Assembly (NCBI GenBank): GCA_002310995.1
Contig: DBYV01000054.1
Span: forward strand, 1-28,666
DNA from: a bacterium UBP6_UBA1177
GTDB taxonomy: Bacteria > UBP6 > UBA1177
DNA length: 28,666 nucleotides
Reading direction: 5' to 3'
Made by a program: the position numbers and the translations under genes. Below, piece by piece: positions 14,352-23,711 of this stretch (position 1 is its first letter; each line of letters opens with the position of its first letter). The notes beneath the pieces were generated by a model, which was not told the origin of the DNA, ran no database searches, and saw nothing but the letters and a program-made list of their open reading frames with translations.

Positions 14352-15786
14352 TTTTACCGGTATCATTTCAAAATTTACAGTTTCATCGTCTTTTTCCGGC
14401 CAAGAAAGAGAATTAGAAAAAATTACCGCTGATTCGCGCGAGGTTATGCCGGGAAGCGTATTTTTTTGTGTCAAAGGGCTGAACAGCGACGGACACTATT
14501 TTATAGAAGCCGCTTTTGAAAAAGGAGCCACGCTTGTTGTCGGTGAAAAGGAATGGAATGGTAAAAATTATATTCGCGTAATGTCGGTAAAAGAGGCTTT
14601 GAAGGCTGTTCTTCCCGCTTTTTACGACGAACCTGACAAAAAAATGAAGATGATCGGTGTTACCGGTACGAACGGAAAGACTTCTACTACATTCATTCTC
14701 GAAAATATTCTGCAGGATGATATGAACTGCGGTGTTATCGGAACTTTAAACTACAAATATGCAGGAAAGCTCATTCCCGCGCAGAACACTACACCTCTCA
14801 ACTGGAAATGGTATTCCCTCATCGACGATATGCAGAAATCAGGCGTCGAGGCAGTTATTTCCGAGGTCAGCAGTCATGCACTGGAAGAAAACAGAATCGA
14901 AAAAACGATGTTTGATGCCGCTATTTTCACGAATCTGACACGCGACCACCTTGATTTTCACAAAACTTTTGAAAATTACTATCAGGCAAAGAAAAAACTT
15001 TTTACAGAGCATCTTAAAAACGGCGGAACGGCAATAATAAACATTGATGACGAAGCTGGAAAAAGACTTTCTGAAGAGCTTTCCGATATTCGTCAGATAA
15101 GAATTTCCGAAAAAGATAAATCGGCTGAATTATTCATGAAAACAGAGAAAATTTCTGATGATGGCAGTGAAGTTATTTTTACTCTCGGCGGAATTTCGAA
15201 AAAAGTTAAGATTCCGCTTGTCGGGAATTTCAACATCTACAACACGGCAGGGGCTTTTGCTGCAGCAAGTCTTTTTATTGGTGTTGAAAAGGCATTTGAG
15301 AGGATTGAAAACAATGTTTCCGTTCCGGGAAGACTTGAAAAAGTTGGAAAACATGCGGTATATATCGATTATGCCCACACTCCTGACGCTATGGAAAATG
15401 TGCTTTTAACTTTAAGAAATTTAGGTATTTATGAAAAAATAATCATTGTTTTCGGTGCCGGCGGCGACAGAGACAGCGGAAAACGTCCCATCATGGGCGA
15501 AACGGCGTGCAGATTTGCCGACAAAATCATCGTTACCGACGACAATCCGAGAACCGAAGACCCTGAAAAGATAATCGGCGACATTCTTGCCGGATGCCAG
15601 AAAGATGCCGATGTAACCGTAATAAACGACAGGGCTCTTGCAATCAGAAAAGCCATTGAAATCAAAGGAAAAAATGATGTCGTTCTCATAGCCGGAAAAG
15701 GTGCCGAGAACTATCAGATAACGAAAAGCGGAAAAAAGTTCTTTTCCGATAGGTACGAAGCCGAAAAATCATTAGGGGAGGCATAA
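14338..15786 (+). CDS. murE: UDP-MurNAc-tripeptide synthetase MurE
   Basis: A 482-residue cytoplasmic Mur ligase that adds the third residue to UDP-MurNAc-L-Ala-D-Glu. ATP loop GTNGKTSTT at 110-118; UDP-binding start ITADSREVMPGSVFF; central EVSSHALEENRI and TNLTRDHLDFH segments with the carbamylated-Lys neighbourhood; and DNPR at 402-405, the motif of enzymes selecting meso-diaminopimelate. The peptidoglycan is therefore predicted to be mDAP type. The ATG lies within the last codons of ftsI, and the stop directly abuts the murF start. Confidence 0.96.
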   Translation: MKTTDFTGIISKFTVSSSFSGQERELEKITADSREVMPGSVFFCVKGLNSDGHYFIEAAFEKGATLVVGEKEWNGKNYIRVMSVKEALKAVLPAFYDEPDKKMKMIGVTGTNGKTSTTFILENILQDDMNCGVIGTLNYKYAGKLIPAQNTTPLNWKWYSLIDDMQKSGVEAVISEVSSHALEENRIEKTMFDAAIFTNLTRDHLDFHKTFENYYQAKKKLFTEHLKNGGTAIINIDDEAGKRLSEELSDIRQIRISEKDKSAELFMKTEKISDDGSEVIFTLGGISKKVKIPLVGNFNIYNTAGAFAAASLFIGVEKAFERIENNVSVPGRLEKVGKHAVYIDYAHTPDAMENVLLTLRNLGIYEKIIIVFGAGGDRDSGKRPIMGETACRFADKIIVTDDNPRTEDPEKIIGDILAGCQKDADVTVINDRALAIRKAIEIKGKNDVVLIAGKGAENYQITKSGKKFFSDRYEAEKSLGEA

Positions 15787-17073
15787 ATGTTCACGACTTT
15801 ACTTCTTGAAAAGGCTCTTGAAAAAGCCGGATTAAAAAAAAAGCTTAAAAATTCACTAATCTCAAAATGCAGCATTGATTCGCGCGAATGCACTGAAAAT
15901 TCGCTATTTTTTGCCTTTAAAGGCGAGAAAACAGACGGTCACAACTATGTTCGGGATCTTCTTAAAAAAGGTGTTATCTGTATAGGCTCTGAAGATATAA
16001 GTCAAGACGAAAATTATATAAAAGTTCCTGATGTGCTTGATTTTATGAGTATTTTGGCGAATGAGAGAAGAAAACTGTTCCACGGTAAGGTGATAGCTGT
16101 CACAGGTTCTAGCGGAAAGACTTCAACACGCCAGCTCATAGCTTCGATGGCTTCTGTTTCGGGAAAAATTGTCTGGGCAACGATTGGAAATCTCAATAAT
16201 CATCTCGGTATGCCGCTCGTTATTCTGAATATGCCGCTTCTGACTGAAGTTCTCGTTCTCGAAATGGGAATGAATCATAGCGGAGAAATTAAAAAACTTG
16301 TCGAAATCGCTGAGCCTGATTTTGTTACAATCACGAATATAGGAAACGCCCATATAGGCAATTTCGCAAGCCACGCAGACCTTGCCGCGGCAAAACTAGA
16401 AATTTTCAACTTTTCCAAGGCTGTTGTTTCGGCAAATGTTTCAGATCCTTATATGAAAGAGTGGGCTTGCGAGCATAAAAATTCAAGAAAAATCCATACT
16501 TATTCCAACGATAACATGGAGAAACTCGCGGAGGTTTTTGAAGAACTTCCAGATTTCATGATAGAGAATATAAACTGCGCTTCGAATATTGTTTCCACCG
16601 CTCTGGGAACTTTGCCGGAACTTAAAAAAGCTGTTGAAAAATGTGTTCTTCCAGGAATGAGAGGGGAGGTTAAAGTCATCGGAAAGCGCACTTTTGTGGT
16701 TGACTGCTACAATGCAAATCCGCAGTCAATGCAAAAATCGATAGAAAATTTTTACAAAAAATATGCTCTGAAAGAATCAAGAGAATGTTTCCTTATTCTT
16801 GGCAGTATGTTCGAACTTGGAAATTTTTCTGAAAAAATGCACAAAGAACTTGTAAATTCTTTAAAAGATTTTACACTATTAAAGGGCATTTTTTTGGTTG
16901 GTTGCGAATTCGATAAACTAAAGTCGGATTTTTTGAACTGCAAAAAGCTCGTTTTTTTGGGTGATATTGCGGATATCAAGGGCTTGCTGCCTGAAGAGGG
17001 AACGTTCCTTGTAAAGGGTTCCAGAGGTAACAGACTTGAAAGACTTTTTGATTTTCCGGAGGTTTTGAAATGA
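15787..17073 (+). CDS. murF: UDP-MurNAc-pentapeptide ligase MurF
   Basis: A 428-residue Mur ligase that attaches D-Ala-D-Ala (made by Ddl) to the tripeptide. Motifs: SIDSRECTENSLFFAFKG at the N-terminus, the P-loop GSSGKTST (107-114), the GNLNNHLGMPL segment, EMGMNHSGEI, TNIGNAHIGNF and VDCYNANPQSM. The order and length match MurF. It begins at the base after the murE stop and its end overlaps murD by 4 nt (ATGA). mraY, normally next, is missing. Confidence 0.95.
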   Translation: MFTTLLLEKALEKAGLKKKLKNSLISKCSIDSRECTENSLFFAFKGEKTDGHNYVRDLLKKGVICIGSEDISQDENYIKVPDVLDFMSILANERRKLFHGKVIAVTGSSGKTSTRQLIASMASVSGKIVWATIGNLNNHLGMPLVILNMPLLTEVLVLEMGMNHSGEIKKLVEIAEPDFVTITNIGNAHIGNFASHADLAAAKLEIFNFSKAVVSANVSDPYMKEWACEHKNSRKIHTYSNDNMEKLAEVFEELPDFMIENINCASNIVSTALGTLPELKKAVEKCVLPGMRGEVKVIGKRTFVVDCYNANPQSMQKSIENFYKKYALKESRECFLILGSMFELGNFSEKMHKELVNSLKDFTLLKGIFLVGCEFDKLKSDFLNCKKLVFLGDIADIKGLLPEEGTFLVKGSRGNRLERLFDFPEVLK

Positions 17074-18356
17074 AAGCATTGATAGTAGGTCTTGGAATTT
17101 CAGGTATCTCTTCGGCAAAATTTCTGAAAAACTCCGGATACGAAATTTTTATTTATGATGATAATGCCGCACAACTTGAAAAATATTCAGCCGAATACAG
17201 TGTTTATGACGAAAATCTGAAATACGACCTCGCCATAATCAGCCCCGGAGTTCCGGCAACGCATCCCGTTATTCAAAAGCTGAATGCTCAAGGAACTGAA
17301 ATTATTGGAGAGCTTGAACTTGCCGGAAGATTTGTGAAAGATGAGAAAGTCATTGCAGTGACCGGTACAAACGGAAAATCAACGACAGTTTCACTCGTTC
17401 ACGCTTTTCTTAAAAATGCAGGATTCAAGTCGTTTTTGTGCGGAAATATCGGTGAGCCAGTCATCAACGGAATAGGGAAGGGATACGAATTTTTTGTTAT
17501 CGAACTCAGTTCTTTCCAGCTTGAGACTTTGAAGAGTCTTAAAGTCGATGTTGCGATGGTTTTAAACGTCACTCCTGATCATCTTGACAGATACAAAGAT
17601 TTTGAAGACTATAAAAATACAAAACTTAATTTGTTGAATTTGTTGAAGAAAAATGGCGTTGCTGTTTTAGGAACGGGAATTGTCGCAGATGATTTCCAGC
17701 ACCCTGATTTCGATCTCAGACTTTTTTCTGTCGAAGGGACAAAAGATATAACCTGTGACGACGAGTTTGTATATTTTGACGGAAAAAAGCTCAAAGTTGA
17801 TGACCTCAAGATTCGCGGACACCACAATATTGAGAATATCATGGCTTCTGTTTTAGGTGTAAAAGACTGGGTCGGAGACACTGAAATTTTGAGAAAGTCG
17901 CTTCTTGAATTTAATCCGCTGGCACACAGAACAGCATTCGTTGATAAATTTCAAGGTGTTGAATTTATTGATGATTCTAAAGGAACAAATGTAGGCGCGG
18001 TTGAAAAATCGCTTGCAGGATTTGAAGATGGAAAAGTCGTTCTTATTCTCGGCGGAGTTGACAAAGGGGGAAGCTACGAGCCTGTAAGAGTTCTTGCCGA
18101 CAAAAAGTGCAAGGGAGTGGTGCTGATCGGTGCCTCGAAAGAGATAATCCGCCCTTATTTCAACGGTTTTGCAAATGTCGAAAGTGCTGATTCAATGGCA
18201 GAAGCTGTGGAAAAGGCGTTTCTTCTTGCAAAAAATGACGGTGTCGTTCTCTTTTCGCCTGCATGCTCAAGTTTTGACTGGTACAAAAACTATAAAGAGC
18301 GCGGTGTTGATTTTGTCAACAAAGTCAAGGATTTGAAGTCCAAGATCGAGGCGTAG
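17070..18356 (+). CDS. murD: UDP-MurNAc-L-alanine:D-glutamate ligase MurD
   Basis: A 428-residue Mur ligase adding D-Glu to UDP-MurNAc-L-Ala. The N-terminus has the dinucleotide-like GLGISGISSAKFL typical of MurD, then SPGVP, the P-loop GTNGKSTT (99-106), ELSSFQLET, NVTPDHLDRY, HRTAFV, DDSKGTNVGA and the C-terminal SPACSSFDWYKNYKERG signature. It is coupled to murF through an ATGA overlap; ftsW starts 2 nt after its stop. Confidence 0.97.
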   Translation: MKALIVGLGISGISSAKFLKNSGYEIFIYDDNAAQLEKYSAEYSVYDENLKYDLAIISPGVPATHPVIQKLNAQGTEIIGELELAGRFVKDEKVIAVTGTNGKSTTVSLVHAFLKNAGFKSFLCGNIGEPVINGIGKGYEFFVIELSSFQLETLKSLKVDVAMVLNVTPDHLDRYKDFEDYKNTKLNLLNLLKKNGVAVLGTGIVADDFQHPDFDLRLFSVEGTKDITCDDEFVYFDGKKLKVDDLKIRGHHNIENIMASVLGVKDWVGDTEILRKSLLEFNPLAHRTAFVDKFQGVEFIDDSKGTNVGAVEKSLAGFEDGKVVLILGGVDKGGSYEPVRVLADKKCKGVVLIGASKEIIRPYFNGFANVESADSMAEAVEKAFLLAKNDGVVLFSPACSSFDWYKNYKERGVDFVNKVKDLKSKIEA

Positions 18357-18358
18357 TC

Positions 18359-19450
18359 ATGGAAAAAGCGGTAAAGATCTATTTTTCGATATTTTTCCTG
18401 CTCGTAGTTTTCGGAATGGTAATGGTTTTCAATGTCAAAATGTTCAATGTGCCATCGGCCGAAGCGTCGCTTTTGCCTCAGATTCGCGGATTTATATTTA
18501 ATTTTGCATTTGCCGGCATTGCTTTTATAGCGGCCTATCTGGTAAATATTTCATGGCTTAAAAATTCGTCCAGGTACCTGGTTATATTCATAATTATTCT
18601 TCTTATTGCCACTCTTATAATCGGAACGGAGAGAAACGGGGCAAAACGCTGGATCAATCTCTATTTCATGATGCTTCAGCCTTCGGAGTTTGCTAAAATC
18701 GTAGCTGTTATCTACATCAGCGAAGTTATGACGAAAAAAGGGGAAAGAGTTCAGCTGTTAAAGGATCTTCTCAGTATCTGTGTTGTTGTTGTTTCTATTG
18801 TCGGTTTGATTGCTATCGAAGATCTTGGAACAGCAACCATAATCTGCGGTACAGCAATGCTTATGCTTCTTTTGGGCGGCATGAAAAAGAAATACTTGCT
18901 TTATCTTGCTCCTTTGGCTGTTGCGGCATTCTGTGTCATGGTGTTTATGCCTGGTAAAGGTTACAGAATTGCAAGATTGCAGTCTTTTATGGAACCATGC
19001 AGTCCTGAATACCGCTACGAAACAGGTCTCCAGCAGTGCCGCGCACAGGTCGCTCTGAGCATCGGAGGAACAACCGGGGTAGGGTTCGGAAATTCTACAG
19101 TAAAAGTTAAGGATCTGCCCGAATCCCAGACTGATTTTATTTTCCCTATAATAGGCGAAGAATTCGGTTTCATAGGTTCGGTTTGTGTGATTCTTATGTT
19201 TATGATAATGTTTGGGATAGGAACATATTTCGTACTGCATTTGCATGAGACATTTAATTTCTACATGGTTGCCGGTTTTGTACTTATGCTTGCGATTCAG
19301 GTGTTGATAAATCTTTTGGTTGTTTCGTCTCTGGCGCCAAACAAAGGTGTTCCGTTGCCTTTTATCAGTTATGGAGGAAGTGCGTTTACAAGTTATTCAA
19401 TTATGGTCGGGCTTATTCTTAATGCGGTTACGAGTGAGAGCCGACGCTGA
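18359..19450 (+). CDS. ftsW: SEDS-family septal glycosyltransferase FtsW
   Basis: A 363-residue membrane protein with about ten hydrophobic segments, the SEDS polymerase that works with FtsI. Motifs: NGAKRWI, LQPSEFAKI, ESQTDFIFPIIGEEFGFIG with the catalytic Asp259, and the terminal PLPFISYGGSA. FtsW rather than RodA is chosen because of its place between murD and murG. The long periplasmic loop before the catalytic Asp carries two cysteines (Cys214, Cys227) that I do not recall in well-studied FtsW proteins. The stop is 15 nt before the murG start, with GGAGG between. Confidence 0.95.
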   Translation: MEKAVKIYFSIFFLLVVFGMVMVFNVKMFNVPSAEASLLPQIRGFIFNFAFAGIAFIAAYLVNISWLKNSSRYLVIFIIILLIATLIIGTERNGAKRWINLYFMMLQPSEFAKIVAVIYISEVMTKKGERVQLLKDLLSICVVVVSIVGLIAIEDLGTATIICGTAMLMLLLGGMKKKYLLYLAPLAVAAFCVMVFMPGKGYRIARLQSFMEPCSPEYRYETGLQQCRAQVALSIGGTTGVGFGNSTVKVKDLPESQTDFIFPIIGEEFGFIGSVCVILMFMIMFGIGTYFVLHLHETFNFYMVAGFVLMLAIQVLINLLVVSSLAPNKGVPLPFISYGGSAFTSYSIMVGLILNAVTSESRR

Positions 19451-19465
19451 TTTCCGGAGGTAAAA

Positions 19466-20584
19466 ATGGATAGTGCAATTGAAACAAAATTCATGCTGCT
19501 TATGACAGGAATCAATACAAGAGAGCAGCAAAAGGCAGCGCTTTCACTGGCAACTACGCTAAGATTGCGCGGTATTATGAGTGTCTTTGCTCTTGCACAG
19601 GGATCTCTTTTTACCAAAATCTTTGCTGAAAGAGGTTACGAAGTTATTTCTATTTCCGGTTTTCCACAGTCCAAAGGTCTGCTTTCAAAAATTGTCAGAG
19701 CTTTGAAAATGCAGTCATGCGCTCAGGAGGCAGCACGGATTCTTAAAGTTAAAGGTATAAATGCGGTTTTAAGTTTCGGCGGATTCTCTGCTTATCCTTT
19801 TCTCGAAGCTGCTTCAAAGATAAACGGCATAAAAATTATGCTGTTTGAAGGAAATTTCGAAATTTCAAAATGCGGTGAAGATTTTATGAAAAAGGCCGAC
19901 AGGATATATTTCCCGTTTGAAGCGATGCAGGAAAATATAGACTATGAATTCTACAAAAAGTCTTTTGTTGTAGGAATTCCTGTCGACAGAGAGGTCCTCA
20001 AAGCTGAGCCTGCTGAAATTCTGACGAAAAAGAAAAAACTTGTTATTCTTACATGCAAAAAAGAGACTAAGGACATAAATTCGACAATTCGTGAACTAAT
20101 AAACAAATATCCCGAAATTACAAGAGATTTTTATATTATTCACGAAACGGGTGATCGTGAGATCGCAGCGATTAACAAATACTATGAAGCTCACAAAATA
20201 GAAAGCACCTGCGAAATGTTTTTCGATAACCGCGGTTCCTACTGCAAAATTGCCGACATTGTTATAGCCCGTCCTAACAGTGACATAATTGCCGAGCTTA
20301 TCGCTTTAAAAAAGCCGGCAATTTATCTGCCTCTTCCGAAAAACAAGGATTACTTCCAGAAGCAGAACGCTGTTTTTATGGCTAAAAAAAGTATGGGATA
20401 CATTGTCGAAGACGCAAAGAGTGTCAATTCTGCGGTCAGGATAAGAAAACTTTACTCTTACCTCAATTCGTACCTCAAAAATGAAGATAATATGAAAAGA
20501 AATATGGCTGAACTTGATTTCGAGAATGCAGCTGCCAGACTTGCTGACGATATAGAAAAGATTTTGAAAAGCGGAAAAAAATAA
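19466..20584 (+). CDS. murG: Divergent MurG-like UDP-GlcNAc:lipid I transferase
   Basis: A 372-residue GT-B-fold protein in the murG slot between ftsW and murC. Recognisable pieces: SFGGFSAYP (103-111, like GFGGYVS-P), LFEGNFEISK (like HEQN-PG), HETGD (226-230, like HQTG), and the donor-site segment RPNSDIIAELIALKKPAIYLP with QKQNA (269-302). Both glycine-rich loops are missing: the N-terminal GGTGGH site reads MTGINTRE, and the GGSQGA site reads TCKKETKD. MurG makes lipid II from lipid I at the inner face of the membrane. Synteny and the C-terminal motifs support MurG, but activity with such loops is uncertain. Confidence 0.78.
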   Translation: MDSAIETKFMLLMTGINTREQQKAALSLATTLRLRGIMSVFALAQGSLFTKIFAERGYEVISISGFPQSKGLLSKIVRALKMQSCAQEAARILKVKGINAVLSFGGFSAYPFLEAASKINGIKIMLFEGNFEISKCGEDFMKKADRIYFPFEAMQENIDYEFYKKSFVVGIPVDREVLKAEPAEILTKKKKLVILTCKKETKDINSTIRELINKYPEITRDFYIIHETGDREIAAINKYYEAHKIESTCEMFFDNRGSYCKIADIVIARPNSDIIAELIALKKPAIYLPLPKNKDYFQKQNAVFMAKKSMGYIVEDAKSVNSAVRIRKLYSYLNSYLKNEDNMKRNMAELDFENAAARLADDIEKILKSGKK

Positions 20585-21946
20585 ATGCATATTCATTTTA
20601 TGGGCATAGGCGGAAGCGGTGTCAGCGGTTTGGCGACTGCCGCTAAATCTTTCGGATACACGGTCAGCGGCTGTGATCTTAAGGAAAGTTCGTTTCTCAA
20701 AATGGTCAGAGGACAGGGAATCGACTGTATGATAGGACATGACGCATTGCATATTGACAGTGTCGATATTCTTGTCCGCTCAAGTGCCGTTCCGCTTGAC
20801 AATCCTGAGGTGGCTGCTGCTCTTAAAAAAGGGATTAAAGTCGTGACTCGCGGCGAGTTTCTGGCGATTCTGCTTGAAAACAAACACAAAATCGGTATCG
20901 GAGGCAGTCACGGCAAAACTTCGACTACATGGATGATTTATTCTATCCTTTGTTCAGCTGGTGTCGAGGCTTCGGTCTATGCAGGCGGAAAAAGCGGCGG
21001 TAAAACAAGTGTTTCTGCCGGCGAGCCTTACGTTGTCGAACTTGATGAAAGTGACGGATCAATTTTCAAAATGAAGCCGGATTTGCTTGTTATAACAAAC
21101 CTTGAATTCGAGCATGCCGATTTTTATAAAACTCCGGCAAATATGCTGAAATCTTTCGAGCGTTATCTGCTTTCAGAAAGACCGGAAAGTCTGATAATCG
21201 GGCGCGGCTACGACCTCAGTGACAAACTTTTCGGGATGTTTTCGCCGCTTTCTTTTCCGACTCACGATGAAATAAGGCACGGCAATGGTTTTGAGAACAG
21301 AGACCAACACAATTTCTACATAAAAAACGGCGAACTTTTCTTCATTTCGGGTGAGAGAGAGATTTATGTCGGAGACGTTGCCGAACCGGCGCATGTTCTA
21401 CAGAACCGCTCGGCCGCGCTTCTTGCCGCTTCAGTCTATCTTGCTAAAACAGGAAAAACTTTGCCGAAGACTGACCGCGAATTCTGGAAAAATGTGCCGA
21501 AAGTTGACAGAAGATTCCAGAATGTCGGAACTTGGCACGGAATGACTTTAATTGACGATTATGCGCACCATCCGAGCGAGGTCCATGCTCTCATCGAGCA
21601 GGCAGAACACGAGTTTAAGAACTTCTGCCTTGTTTTCCAGCCTCACAGAATTTCGAGATTCACCGCTTTTTACGACAAATTCAGGGAAGTTTTGAAAAAT
21701 GTCGGAACTCTGATTGTGCTTCCGGTTTATTCTGCAGGGGAAAAATGCGACGGCAGGGCTTCAAAAGAGCTTTATGAAGAACTTAAATGCGGGAACGACT
21801 TTGTTTTTTATGCTGAAAATATAGATAAAGCGGCTGAAATTATCATGGAAAATGAAAAGAGATTCCATGCTTCGGCAATAGTTTCTGTCGGTGCGGGCGA
21901 TGTAAACACGATTTTCGCAAAACTTATGAACGGGGAGAGCAGGTGA
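20585..21946 (+). CDS. murC: UDP-MurNAc:L-alanine ligase MurC
   Basis: A 453-residue Mur ligase catalysing the first amino-acid addition to UDP-MurNAc. N-terminal MGIGGSGVSGLA; SSAVP; the P-loop GGSHGKTSTT (106-115); ELDESDGS; TNLEFEHADFY; DDYAHHPSEV; and FQPHRISRF. These are standard MurC landmarks. The ATG directly follows the murG stop, and the last bases overlap the GTG of murB by 4 nt. Confidence 0.97.
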   Translation: MHIHFMGIGGSGVSGLATAAKSFGYTVSGCDLKESSFLKMVRGQGIDCMIGHDALHIDSVDILVRSSAVPLDNPEVAAALKKGIKVVTRGEFLAILLENKHKIGIGGSHGKTSTTWMIYSILCSAGVEASVYAGGKSGGKTSVSAGEPYVVELDESDGSIFKMKPDLLVITNLEFEHADFYKTPANMLKSFERYLLSERPESLIIGRGYDLSDKLFGMFSPLSFPTHDEIRHGNGFENRDQHNFYIKNGELFFISGEREIYVGDVAEPAHVLQNRSAALLAASVYLAKTGKTLPKTDREFWKNVPKVDRRFQNVGTWHGMTLIDDYAHHPSEVHALIEQAEHEFKNFCLVFQPHRISRFTAFYDKFREVLKNVGTLIVLPVYSAGEKCDGRASKELYEELKCGNDFVFYAENIDKAAEIIMENEKRFHASAIVSVGAGDVNTIFAKLMNGESR

Positions 21947-22785
21947 AGTTCAAGAAACGCGCCAACATAGGAGATTTTCTTACGATAAGAGTTAAAGATG
22001 CTGTCTGTGATCTCTATTTCCCCGAAATTATTGATGATCTTGTTCGATTCACCTCTGAATTCAAGGATTACAGAATTCTTTCCGGCGGCAGTAATATAAT
22101 TGCTGGAGACGTGAAAAAGCCTGTGCTTTACATGGGTAAGGCGATATCGACAAGCGATACCGATGATGTAGACGAATATCTGGTCAAAACTTTTATGCCT
22201 TCCTGGGTAAGCAATGCGGCACTGCTTGACTATTCGATAAAGAACGGACTTTCCGGTGTTGAGTTCCTCGCAGGTATTCCGGGAAATCTAGGCGGTGCGC
22301 TTTACGGAAACGCGGCTCCGGCAGGTTCTTCGTGGGATGATGTTGTCGGGGTCATCTATGTGATTCAGGACGGTAAGGTTTTCCCGTTTATACCGAAATA
22401 CAGCTACCGTTCACTCGACAACAAGCCTGAAGGATGTTTTGTTATTTACGGAGCTGAGCTGATTTTGACAAAAGATACTTCCGAAAACGTACGCAGCAGG
22501 ATTCTGGAGTTCCTTTCAAAAAGGATAAAAATAAAAGGGCACAGTGCCGGATCACTTTTTAAAAATCCCAAGGACGGCAAGGCGGGATACATGCTTGACC
22601 AGTGCGGAATGAAAGGTTTTTCTGTCGGCGGGGCTAAACTCAGTGACAACCACGCGAACATAATTTTAAATACAGGAGAAGGAACTTTCGACGATTTCTG
22701 CCGTTTGAAAGATATTGCGATAGAAAGAGTCCGCGAAAAATTCGGTGTTACTTTGGAACCTGAAGTACAGTTTTGGTATGATTGA
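21943..22785 (+). CDS. murB: UDP-N-acetylenolpyruvoylglucosamine reductase MurB
   Basis: A 280-residue FAD-dependent reductase converting UDP-GlcNAc-enolpyruvate to UDP-MurNAc. It has the FAD-binding LSGGSNII, GLSGVEFLAGIPGNLGGALYGNA, Arg156 in YSYRS, the catalytic Ser204 in SAGSLFKNP and Glu273 near the end. The short form without the extra Tyr-loop domain is the type II MurB. The family's N-terminal TTFRIGG-like motif is altered here (LTIRVKD). The start is GTG, overlapping the murC stop (GTGA), the only non-ATG start inside the dcw cluster. Confidence 0.94.
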   Translation: MKFKKRANIGDFLTIRVKDAVCDLYFPEIIDDLVRFTSEFKDYRILSGGSNIIAGDVKKPVLYMGKAISTSDTDDVDEYLVKTFMPSWVSNAALLDYSIKNGLSGVEFLAGIPGNLGGALYGNAAPAGSSWDDVVGVIYVIQDGKVFPFIPKYSYRSLDNKPEGCFVIYGAELILTKDTSENVRSRILEFLSKRIKIKGHSAGSLFKNPKDGKAGYMLDQCGMKGFSVGGAKLSDNHANIILNTGEGTFDDFCRLKDIAIERVREKFGVTLEPEVQFWYD

Positions 22786-22802
22786 TTTTTATGGGGGGAG
22801 AT

Positions 22803-23711
22803 ATGAAACTTGACAAAAACATGAGGATTGCGGTTATCGCCGGCGGAATGTCGGACGAACGTGAAGTCAGCCTTGTTACCGGAAATATGCTTTACAAAAC
22901 ATTGTGCGAAGGCGGCTACACCAACGTGAAGTTCATTGATGTCGGTTTCAATCTTGACAAGGAACTCCGTGAATTCATGCCTGATGTGGTTGTAAATGGT
23001 CTTCACGGCAGATACGGCGAGGACGGAACTGTTCAGGGACTTCTCGAAATGATGAAAATCCCTTACACAAATTCGGGAGTTACTGCAAGTGCGGTCGGTA
23101 TGGACAAGCTGATCTGCCGCGCGGTTATGAAAGATTGCGGTATAAATGTTGCGGAAGGAAAAACGATTGAAGCTGCACCTGAAATGGAAAAACCTTACGA
23201 GTTTCCGTTTGTAGTTAAAGATCCTGTGAACGGTTCGAGCCGCGGTGTTTATATTGTTAAAAACGAAGAAAGCTGGGAAAACGCGAAAAAAGAGCTTAAA
23301 CCTTCAAAAAGGTATCTCTGTGAAAAGTTTTTCAAAGGGCGCGAAGTTAATGTCGCTGTGCTTGAAAACAAGGTCCTCGGCGATGTCGAGATTACTCCGG
23401 CGAACGAGTTCTACGATTTTGACGCGAAGTACAACAGTGACAAGACAATATACACAGTTCATCCTGATATAAGCGAAACTGCAAGGGAGAAAATCTCTGA
23501 TGCCGCTTTGAAACTGCACATTGCGTTAGGCTGCAAAGGTGTTACAAGAAGCGATTTTATCGTGAGAGGAGACGATTACATCATGCTTGAAATCAACACT
23601 CTCCCAGGAATGACAGGACATTCGCTTGTTCCGATGATTGCGAAATATCGCGGAATAGGTTATCTTGAACTTATTGAAACCCTTATTTCAGAGTGCTTGA
23701 GCGCAAAATGA
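22803..23711 (+). CDS. ddl: D-alanine--D-alanine ligase Ddl
   Basis: A 302-residue ATP-grasp enzyme producing the D-Ala-D-Ala dipeptide for MurF. Motifs: AGGMSDEREVSL, NGLHGRYGEDGTVQGLLE, YTNSGVTASAVGMDK, the ATP Lys139, GSSRGV (where most Ddl have GSSVG) and LEINTLPGMTGHSLVP. ATG 22803 was preferred because GGGGGAG lies just upstream. Starts at 22782 or 22791 are possible and would add up to seven residues and couple it to murB. The end overlaps ftsQ by 4 nt (ATGA). Confidence 0.94.
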   Translation: MKLDKNMRIAVIAGGMSDEREVSLVTGNMLYKTLCEGGYTNVKFIDVGFNLDKELREFMPDVVVNGLHGRYGEDGTVQGLLEMMKIPYTNSGVTASAVGMDKLICRAVMKDCGINVAEGKTIEAAPEMEKPYEFPFVVKDPVNGSSRGVYIVKNEESWENAKKELKPSKRYLCEKFFKGREVNVAVLENKVLGDVEITPANEFYDFDAKYNSDKTIYTVHPDISETAREKISDAALKLHIALGCKGVTRSDFIVRGDDYIMLEINTLPGMTGHSLVPMIAKYRGIGYLELIETLISECLSAK

